From: an archaeon | GTDB taxonomy: Archaea; Asgardarchaeota; Hermodarchaeia; Hermodarchaeales; Hermodarchaeaceae | Length of the DNA: 11,043 nt | Assembly (NCBI GenBank): GCA_016550425.1 | Contig: JABXGS010000056.1 | Span: 1 to 11,043, forward strand | Direction: 5' to 3' | Part shown: positions 6,112-11,043 of the stretch, piece by piece | Numbering within the stretch: the stretch's first letter is position 1 | How the letters are laid out: every line of letters begins with the position of its first letter | Notes under the pieces: generated by a model | The model's database searches: none | Seen by the model: the letters and a program-made list of their open reading frames with translations, nothing else | What the model was told of the DNA's origin: nothing | Made by a program: the position numbers and the translations under genes

Positions 6112-6642
6112 ATAACCGGTTCGGAATCTGAAACTGACATCGCATGGGAAGGCGCTCTAACCTGCCCTTGTGGGAGACCCTATATTCTTCTAAAAGTTGA
6201 TGAGGTTCAAGTTTCAAAAAGTAAAGAACTCCAACCATTAGCCGCCTACGTACGATGCCCCGTTCATCGGCGTGTTCGACGCATATTCTTACCTTATAGT
6301 CGACTCAGTGAATGGATCGGCGCTGTCGGGAATCGCCTTTTTCGATGTAATGTCTGCGGTGAACCGGCAAAACCCAAGCGATCAGGGGTAAAGGGACATT
6401 TCACTGTGGTCTTACTTGAATGTCCCACACATGGAGTTAAGGATAACAAGCGAATCCTTTGGAGCCCTATTTACACTTCTGCTAAAGCCGTAAATGAAAT
6501 TCATATGGCCGAATCCTTACCTCTCCAAGACCTTTTTGAAGAGCCTAGCGAAGGGTCCGCTTTGATTTGTCCACAGTGCAAAACAGAAAACGATGCTGAC
6601 GCTCGATTTTGTGCCTACTGTGGCGCTCAATTCAATTTTTAA
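6112..6642 (+). CDS. Three-module zinc-ribbon protein, start uncertain
   Basis: The function is unknown. The product carries three cysteine-rich modules. The first is CPCG followed by a CPVH pair, the second CNVC followed by CPTH, and the third, at the C-terminus, CPQC followed by CAYC as in double-CxxC zinc ribbons. CxxC...CxxH pairs are typical of zinc-binding folds that contact nucleic acid or protein. The proposed start is the ATA at 6112, eight bases after a strong AAGGAGG (6097-6103), giving 176 residues; ATC at 6109 is also possible. No ATG, GTG or TTG lies in frame near this site. The only standard starts upstream, TTG at 5932 and 5893, lie deep inside the methyltransferase gene. The gene follows the methylase closely and is probably co-transcribed. 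It converges with the AbrB-PhoU gene. Confidence 0.7.
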   Translation: MTGSESETDIAWEGALTCPCGRPYILLKVDEVQVSKSKELQPLAAYVRCPVHRRVRRIFLPYSRLSEWIGAVGNRLFRCNVCGEPAKPKRSGVKGHFTVVLLECPTHGVKDNKRILWSPIYTSAKAVNEIHMAESLPLQDLFEEPSEGSALICPQCKTENDADARFCAYCGAQFNF

Positions 6643-6657
6643 TCCGTTAGTTATAGG

Positions 6658-7674
6658 CTAGCGTTCGACCGATAAATTGATTGCCGTTTCAGCGATGTCA
6701 GATCCATACTCCGCAATTCGTCGTAGGCTCTCAAGAGCCAATCGAAGATTTAACACAGTCTCAACAGGATATTTCCCGCCTAGTAGATACCGAATACCCT
6801 TGTCTTCAAGATTCACAATCTCATCGACACGACGAATGGTCTTGTGTGCTAACGGGACATCCACAGTTCGAAGAGTTTTCAATGAGTCTTGAAATACAGT
6901 ATCGGATAACTGGTGCATCTTTGTAATCGTATTTGATAGGGGTGACCTTTCCGGAAGCGTCGTCGAAGCTGCAATTGACGCTATTCGCGTGGCATGATCT
7001 CCTGCCCGTTCAATACTCTTTACAACCATACGATATCCTAAACAAGCTTGCGGACTCGTCAATCCAATTTTACGAATGTGATCAGTGCGACCAACAGCGG
7101 CGGTTAATTGCCGAACAATGTAAAAGTAAAAGCGGTCTACTTCAGGATCGCGTTGCACTACCTCTTCGGCTAAGCGTTTATCACCCTCCAATAAGGCAAT
7201 AACCGAATCATTTTGCATGGATCGTACTAAGGCTTCCATCCTTTCCAATGCATTTAACAGCGGTAAGTTTGCTTGGCCTAAAAAGCATTGGGCAACAATT
7301 CGCTCTGTAGTTTCTGAAACAATTTCTGCTCCAATCAATAACCGGCGAATAGCATCCTTTACGATAACACGTTGTTCAGCGGTTACATACTGGAGATCCA
7401 GGTGAATGATATCAAATCCGGCTAAATATTGGGTAATAAAATTCCGGACAATATCTTCCGTGGAAATATCTTTCGGAATCTCGACACGACTTTCAGAAAG
7501 CTCTGCTGCTTCCGGGGATGCGGCAGTATAAAGGAGCAAGGAATGGCGGTCCTGGGGAACGAGTTGCACTTCGCTTCCCGGTTTGAGTCCAGCTTTCTCT
7601 GCCCACTGCTTCGGTAAGGAAATAATGTAGGTAGCTCCACCAGTAAGTTGAACCTTTCGTGTTTCTGTTGACAT
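6658..7674 (-). CDS. AbrB/SpoVT-PhoU fusion: phosphate-response regulator
   Basis: The archaeal form of PhoU joins a DNA-binding AbrB swapped-hairpin domain to two PhoU helical-bundle repeats. The 338-residue protein opens with KVQLTGGATYIISLPKQWAE and a GLKPGSEV turn (about 4-40), the AbrB signature. It continues with a PhoU repeat containing SIERAGDHATRIA (around 220-232) and a second ending in RIAEYGSDIAETAINL, the E-X-X-X-D metal-binding pattern of PhoU. PhoU proteins sense phosphate status and restrain phosphate uptake; the AbrB domain suggests this one also binds DNA. The ATG at 7674 follows GGGTGACCACA; a GTG at 7683 would add three residues. It is divergent from the Na+/Pi cotransporter gene, whose control region it may bind. 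Confidence 0.92.
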   Translation of the reverse strand: MSTETRKVQLTGGATYIISLPKQWAEKAGLKPGSEVQLVPQDRHSLLLYTAASPEAAELSESRVEIPKDISTEDIVRNFITQYLAGFDIIHLDLQYVTAEQRVIVKDAIRRLLIGAEIVSETTERIVAQCFLGQANLPLLNALERMEALVRSMQNDSVIALLEGDKRLAEEVVQRDPEVDRFYFYIVRQLTAAVGRTDHIRKIGLTSPQACLGYRMVVKSIERAGDHATRIASIAASTTLPERSPLSNTITKMHQLSDTVFQDSLKTLRTVDVPLAHKTIRRVDEIVNLEDKGIRYLLGGKYPVETVLNLRLALESLRRIAEYGSDIAETAINLSVER

Positions 7675-7714
7675 TGTGGTCACCCGTTAGGAAAATTACT
7701 TCTTGTATAGAATC

Positions 7715-7745
7715 TAATCAGTATATATAGATTACTTAGATAAGT
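7715..7745. promoter_or_regulatory. Shared divergent promoter region with two inverted repeats
   Basis: TAATC/GATTA (7715-7719/7730-7734) flank AGTATATATA, which contains a TATA box facing the AbrB-PhoU gene about 50 bp from its ATG. Abutting it is ACTTA-GA-TAAGT (7734-7745), next to the TTATATATG element facing the cotransporter. Repeats that overlap TATA boxes are typical archaeal operator positions. AbrB-PhoU itself is the obvious candidate binder, but this is inferred. Confidence 0.5.
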
Positions 7746-7753
7746 TATATATG
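7745..7753 (+). promoter_or_regulatory. Candidate TATA box for the Na+/Pi cotransporter gene
   Basis: TTATATATG lies 57 bp before the ATG at 7810. Transcription starting about 25 bp downstream would begin just after the CCTCG/CGAGG repeat and leave a leader of roughly 30 bases containing TTTTGGAG. Confidence 0.5.
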
Positions 7754-7754
7754 C

Positions 7755-7772
7755 GTCCTCGAACCGAGGGAC
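7755..7772. repeat. Inverted repeat between TATA box and cotransporter start
   Basis: CCTCG/CGAGG arms (7757-7761/7765-7769) surround AAC and extend with one unpaired base to GTCC/GGAC. The GC-rich arms stand out in an AT-rich spacer and lie just before the expected transcription start. It may be a repressor site or, less likely, an RNA hairpin. Confidence 0.5.
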
Positions 7773-7809
7773 CCCAAGCGCAACTCATGATTTTTTGGAG
7801 AGCCATTCC

Positions 7810-9468
7810 ATGCAGGTCTTAGACACGGTAACCATCCTATTCACAATCATCGGTGGTCTTGCGCTCTTCATGTATAGTGTTAAATTGCTTAGCGATAGTT
7901 TGGCGAGAATATCGGGTCCACGGGTTGTCAAGATTCTGGAAAAGACCACTGATAATCCCATAAAAGGTATGGGGGTAGGAACGGCTACCACAATCATGAC
8001 GCAGAGTTCCAGCATCACGGTTCTAACGTTAATCGGAATGGTCAATGCGGGAATCATGACTTTTCGACAATCAGTGAATGTCATGCTTGGCTCAGAAATC
8101 GGAACTACAATCACTGCACAGATTGTCTCGTTTAATATCGGGTTTGCTTATTTTCCACTTATTGCTATAGCTTTCTTTGTTGGCTTTCTGTCCAAAAATG
8201 AAAAGGTAAAATTTGTAGCAAAAATTGGGTTCAGCTTGGGGTTGCTATTTTTCGCAATGGACGTCATGGGGTTGGGAATAGAACCTCTTGTGAATTTACC
8301 GATTTTTATTTACCTAATCAACACCTATGGTCAAAATCCTTTTATTGGAATTCTGATAGGCGCCTTGATTGCGGGAGTCACACAAAGCAGCTCCGCAACA
8401 ACTAGTTTAGTAATCGTATTTGGGAGGGCGGGGGGTATCAATTTGGAGGCAGCGATTGCCCTTATTTTGGGTGCCAACATTGGGACCACCTTCTTAGAGT
8501 TATTTGCATCAATTGGAGCCACACGACCAGCGAAACGGACTGCCATGGCTCAGGCTACAATAAATGTAGTTGGAGTTTTCATTTTTCTACCGTTTCTTCT
8601 ACCGTTTGCGGGATTAGTGCGATTAACCAGTCTTGATTTGCCTCGTCAGATAGCCAATGCCCATACAATTTTCAATGTATTGGTGAGCCTACTGTTCATT
8701 CCGTTCGTTGGTGCACTCGTTTGGTTCTGTGAACGGGTAATTTCAAAGAAAGAAGGTGAACTCAAACCAAGGCATTTCTTTGATGAAAAAATGCTTAACT
8801 TCACACAACTGGCTTTACAAGAGGCAGAAAGAGAAGTAACTAGCATTGCCGAGATAACGCTCAAAATGCTAGGTCTTAGTAAATTGGCTATTGTTGACGA
8901 GGATCTAAAAGCTGCTGAAAAGGCGCTCGAATTAGAAGATGAAGTGGATGATTATTGCGATGAAACAGAACTGTTCATTGATAAGATTAGAGAAGAGGAT
9001 TTAGCCGAAAGGCAGAAGTTGTGGCGAATAAAATTACTGAATATTATTGTTGATATTGAACGTGTAGGCGATATGACCAACAATCTAGCTGAGTTTGGTG
9101 TTCGTCGAGTGAATGAACAAATACCTTTCTCCGAGAAAGCACTAAAGGATTTAGCCCAACTGTTCGAAAAAGTTGAAGAAACCTATGTTGCCGCGATTAG
9201 GGCGATGAAGAAAAGGAGCGAAATCATCGCTAAACAAGCGGTGGAGTTAGAAGACGAAGTTGATGTCTTAGAAAGGAGAGCTAAACGTGCACACATAAAA
9301 AGAACAACTGATGGTCTATGCGCACCGGAAGCTGATGTGATGTTCACCGAAATACTTCGAAACCTAGAAAGAATCGGCGATCACGCAGACAATATCGCAT
9401 ATGATATACTGGATACTTTCTACAATCATTTCAAGATAGGCACTCGAAGAAGAACACCTAAATTCTGA
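7810..9468 (+). CDS. Na+/phosphate cotransporter (NptA/YjbB type) with C-terminal PhoU-like domain
   Basis: This 552-residue membrane protein belongs to the Na/Pi cotransporter (type II, PNaS) family. Its N-terminal half has the two inverted QSSS repeats that form the transport site: TQSSSITV (64-71) and TQSSSATT (191-198), each followed by a G-X-X-IGTT element (GSEIGTT, GANIGTT). Roughly eight or more hydrophobic segments run up to residue 310. A charged PhoU-like helical domain (about 330-545) follows, with IERVGDMTNNLAEF and LERIGDHADNIAYDI. It probably imports phosphate with sodium, the C-terminal domain adjusting activity. ATG at 7810 follows TTTTGGAG by nine bases; an in-frame TTG at 7795 overlaps that site and is less likely. 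Its partner is the divergent AbrB-PhoU gene. Confidence 0.94.
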   Translation: MQVLDTVTILFTIIGGLALFMYSVKLLSDSLARISGPRVVKILEKTTDNPIKGMGVGTATTIMTQSSSITVLTLIGMVNAGIMTFRQSVNVMLGSEIGTTITAQIVSFNIGFAYFPLIAIAFFVGFLSKNEKVKFVAKIGFSLGLLFFAMDVMGLGIEPLVNLPIFIYLINTYGQNPFIGILIGALIAGVTQSSSATTSLVIVFGRAGGINLEAAIALILGANIGTTFLELFASIGATRPAKRTAMAQATINVVGVFIFLPFLLPFAGLVRLTSLDLPRQIANAHTIFNVLVSLLFIPFVGALVWFCERVISKKEGELKPRHFFDEKMLNFTQLALQEAEREVTSIAEITLKMLGLSKLAIVDEDLKAAEKALELEDEVDDYCDETELFIDKIREEDLAERQKLWRIKLLNIIVDIERVGDMTNNLAEFGVRRVNEQIPFSEKALKDLAQLFEKVEETYVAAIRAMKKRSEIIAKQAVELEDEVDVLERRAKRAHIKRTTDGLCAPEADVMFTEILRNLERIGDHADNIAYDILDTFYNHFKIGTRRRTPKF

Positions 9469-9478
9469 GCTCAATTAA

Positions 9479-9493
9479 AAGAATTAAATTCTT
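9479..9493. terminator. AT-rich palindrome between convergent genes
   Basis: AAGAATT-A-AATTCTT is a perfect 7-bp-arm palindrome in the 30-bp gap between the cotransporter and peptidase stop codons. Its T-rich arm on either strand could help end transcription from both sides. Confidence 0.35.
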
Positions 9494-9498
9494 GAAAA

Positions 9499-10602
9499 CT
9501 ATTTGACTCTTTCATCTGAGAGGAGTTCCTCAATAGGCAGCGATTCTCCGATATGGTTATCTCGACCTTTCATGCTAGTGGCCATACAGAGTGCATTTAC
9601 AATTGCTTCTTCTGTAACCTCTACAACAGCTTCAAAATAAGCGGTTAGCAATCTTTCATTTAATTGAGTTCGTTCAATAGTTACTAGTGATGTTTCCTCA
9701 GGTTCACGATGGGCGGTACTGAATGCAATAACAAAATCTCCACTTCCATGGCTAACTACGCTTCCTGTTCGTCCTATTCCAATTACTGCTCGCCGTGCCA
9801 TTCGGCCCAATTGTCGGGATGAAAGGGGAGCATTGGTGGCAATAATGACAACAATCGAACCTCCTTCGACACGAGGGTGATCCGAAGACACACTAGATGC
9901 TTGTTTTAGAAGTGTTGTGATTGGGGCTCCGTTTAATATGAGATCTCCCTTTCTCCCGCAATTAGGAACAACGAGGCTTCCCACGACATAACCTCCTTGT
10001 TTTTCGGGAAGAACTCTAGAAGCCGTGCCAACGCCACTCTTATAGCCATAGGCCATCATTCCTGTGCCAACCCCTACGCATCCTTCTTCCACTTTGGTAG
10101 ATGCTTTTTGTATCGCTTCATAGACGTGAGGTTGTCGGACATGACGTCCTTGCGCATCATTGAGGTAACCGTCATGACATTCAGCGACGATGGGATTCGG
10201 GGTGGTTTTTTTGATACCAGCCTCCGGGTTATGTTCGATTACATATTGTGTTACAGTATCCTCGACGATTCCAACATTTAGTGTGCTTGTGAGAAGTATG
10301 GGCGTTTCAATACGTCCCAATTCCATCAATTGTGCTAGTCCTACAGCCTTACCAAAGCCGTTGATAATGTGTACAGCTCCAATTACTGGTTCAAGAAACA
10401 GGTTTCCCTCGTGGGGTAGGATCGCCGTGACGCCTGTTCGTATCGGTCCTTTCCCGGGAACAAGTTGGCCTTCTCCCTCAATGAGAGTCGAATGCCCTAC
10501 TAAGACACCGGAAACGTCAGATATAGCATTACGAGGTCCAGGAGGGATGGAACCAATTATCAGCCCAAGCTCACGTGCACGTTTCCGTTGTTCCTTTTTC
10601 AT
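9499..10602 (-). CDS. P1-family (DmpA/BapA-type, S58) aminopeptidase
   Basis: The protein is an N-terminal-nucleophile peptidase of the DmpA/BapA family, which removes N-terminal residues, including beta- or D-amino acids in some members. Family blocks are RARELGLIIG (8-17), GPRNAISDVSGVLVGHSTL (22-40), TGVTAILPHEGNLF (56-69), NGFGKAVGLAQL (81-92), GVGTGM around 177-182, and VVPNCGRKGDLILNG (211-225). The self-cleavage site is G248-S249 in EGGSIVVIIATNAP; S249 would become the new N-terminal catalytic residue of the beta chain, almost the same position as in DmpA. The 367 residues are typical, and no signal peptide is seen, so it acts in the cytosol. The ATG start has no clear Shine-Dalgarno; a TATA box 25-30 bp upstream suggests a leaderless or nearly leaderless mRNA. 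Substrate unknown. Confidence 0.93.
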   Translation of the reverse strand: MKKEQRKRARELGLIIGSIPPGPRNAISDVSGVLVGHSTLIEGEGQLVPGKGPIRTGVTAILPHEGNLFLEPVIGAVHIINGFGKAVGLAQLMELGRIETPILLTSTLNVGIVEDTVTQYVIEHNPEAGIKKTTPNPIVAECHDGYLNDAQGRHVRQPHVYEAIQKASTKVEEGCVGVGTGMMAYGYKSGVGTASRVLPEKQGGYVVGSLVVPNCGRKGDLILNGAPITTLLKQASSVSSDHPRVEGGSIVVIIATNAPLSSRQLGRMARRAVIGIGRTGSVVSHGSGDFVIAFSTAHREPEETSLVTIERTQLNERLLTAYFEAVVEVTEEAIVNALCMATSMKGRDNHIGESLPIEELLSDERVK

Positions 10603-10613
10603 ATTAGGAATTC

Positions 10614-10649
10614 ACATCCTAACAGGAATTATATCTGACACTAGGATGT
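10614..10649. promoter_or_regulatory. Peptidase promoter flanked by a perfect 8-bp inverted repeat
   Basis: ACATCCTA (10614-10621) and TAGGATGT (10642-10649) form a perfect inverted repeat with a 20-bp spacer. The spacer contains GATATAAT on the minus strand, a TATA box centred about 28 bp before the peptidase ATG. The placement around the TATA box suggests an operator for a dimeric regulator. Confidence 0.55.
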
Positions 10650-10998
10650 TATCCGGAATAAGTAATTAGTATACTAGATCTGAGGTAGAATGTGTGTCCA
10701 CATAATGGTTCCAGAAGCTGGTCATTGACTAGTTTTTCACGAGAAAACCGAAAACTTAATTTAATGCGGTTGCTAAAACCCGAAGGCTGGAGCCGTGAAG
10801 AGCTACCAAAGACTGCGAAAGCCTTAAGTAGCTCAATGTGCGTCCCTCCTTTTTACTACCATTTCAGCCCTTATGCCGTGCATATGGGTGTCGAGCCTAG
10901 GAGGACCGTCCTCTCCTTGGTCTTCACGATGATGGCTATGCATAGGTCGTATACCCTGGATAACGCCAGTCAGAATCAGTGTGGGTTCTAATTAGTAC
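10650..10998. other. Structured non-coding region upstream of 23S rRNA
   Basis: I find no convincing protein gene here; the one long plus-strand frame has no family features. Visible elements are a perfect palindrome TAGTATACTA (10667-10676), a promoter-like stretch CGAAAACTTAATTTAATG (10749-10766), a stem GAGCTAC/GTAGCTC (10800-10806/10828-10834), five Ts at 10850-10854, and a hairpin-forming stretch around 10886-10965 with GGGTGT/ATACCC arms enclosing an AGGAGGA/TCCTCTCCT arm. It is best read as the 23S leader, possibly with a separate small RNA at about 10785-10854. Confidence 0.5.
10749..10766 (+). promoter_or_regulatory. Candidate rRNA (or small RNA) promoter
   Basis: CGAAAA followed by CTTAATTTAATG resembles an archaeal BRE plus TATA box and is the most promoter-like plus-strand stretch before 23S. 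Transcription would begin near 10785-10790, giving a leader of about 210 bases to the mature 23S 5' end. Confidence 0.45.
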
Positions 10999-10999
10999 C

Positions 11000-11043
11000 A
11001 ACACAACAACGCCACTTGGTGGATGACTAGGCTTGGGCGCCGA
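11000..11043 (+). rRNA. rrl: 23S rRNA, 5' end only (continues past the window)
   Basis: The last bases match the conserved 5' start of archaeal large-subunit rRNA: GCCACTTGGTGGATGACTAG followed by GCTTGGGCGCCGA, compared with the widely conserved GGTGGATGGCTCGGCTCGGGCGCCGA. The mature 5' end is estimated at about 10999-11003 by analogy and is not exact. Only about 44 bases lie in the window. No 16S gene, and no tRNA-Ala spacer gene, precedes it; the nearest upstream gene is the oppositely oriented peptidase. The gene therefore seems to have its own promoter rather than being in a 16S-23S operon. Confidence 0.87.

Noticed and set aside
10190..10669. A 159-codon plus-strand frame opposite the peptidase
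   Set aside because: It is antisense to well-conserved peptidase codons and shows no recognisable domain.
10692..10991. A 99-codon plus-strand frame before 23S
   Set aside because: No family features, no ribosome-binding site, and it overlaps the structured leader; its residue composition looks random.
10860..10998. SRP RNA or the 3' end of 16S rRNA before 23S
   Set aside because: The conserved SRP helix 8 motifs and the 16S tail (GGATCACCTCC) are both absent.
1..11043. CRISPR array, insertion sequence, prophage or toxin-antitoxin genes
   Set aside because: No regularly spaced repeats, transposase or integrase motifs, or recognisable toxin pairs were found.

Overview
The window looks like chromosomal DNA of an archaeon. 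The evidence is a Lys tRNA with a bulge-helix-bulge (BHB) intron at 37/38 plus a second intron in the D-loop, a Leu tRNA that also appears interrupted, a free-standing RAM (Lrp/AsnC-type) protein, a Tsr3 (DUF367) rRNA-modification enzyme, an AbrB-PhoU fusion protein, TATA-box promoters, and the archaeal-type 5' start of 23S rRNA at the right edge. A Ras/Rab-like small GTPase, and a 23S gene with no 16S gene in the roughly 10.4 kb of non-rRNA genes before it, would fit an Asgard-type archaeon. That lineage call is an inference. Many starts look like TTG or GTG.

Left part (1-3,340): an unassigned edge; convergent intron-bearing tRNA-Leu(CAG) and tRNA-Lys(UUU) genes; an unrecognised acidic 93-aa protein; the RAM protein; the bifunctional NAD(P)H-hydrate epimerase/dehydratase; and Tsr3. 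Middle (3,340-6,642): RNase P RNA on the minus strand, found from its conserved blocks and a perfect 9-bp terminal P1 helix; then, all on the plus strand, endonuclease III, the small GTPase, a putative DNA methyltransferase and a protein with three zinc-binding modules whose start codon is unclear. Right part (6,650-11,043): a phosphate module made of divergent AbrB-PhoU and Na+/Pi cotransporter genes sharing a palindrome-rich control region; a self-cleaving P1/DmpA-family aminopeptidase; about 400 bp without a protein gene that holds promoters and RNA-like hairpins; and the start of 23S rRNA.

RNA maturation is over-represented: two intron-containing tRNAs, the RNase P RNA that matures their 5' ends, Tsr3 28 bp downstream of the RNase P RNA gene in the same direction, and 23S rRNA. 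The phosphate pair is the clearest two-gene functional unit. The strongest unexplained points are the position of the Leu-tRNA intron, the start of the zinc-ribbon gene, and the structured DNA before 23S. No CRISPR array, insertion sequence or phage gene was seen.
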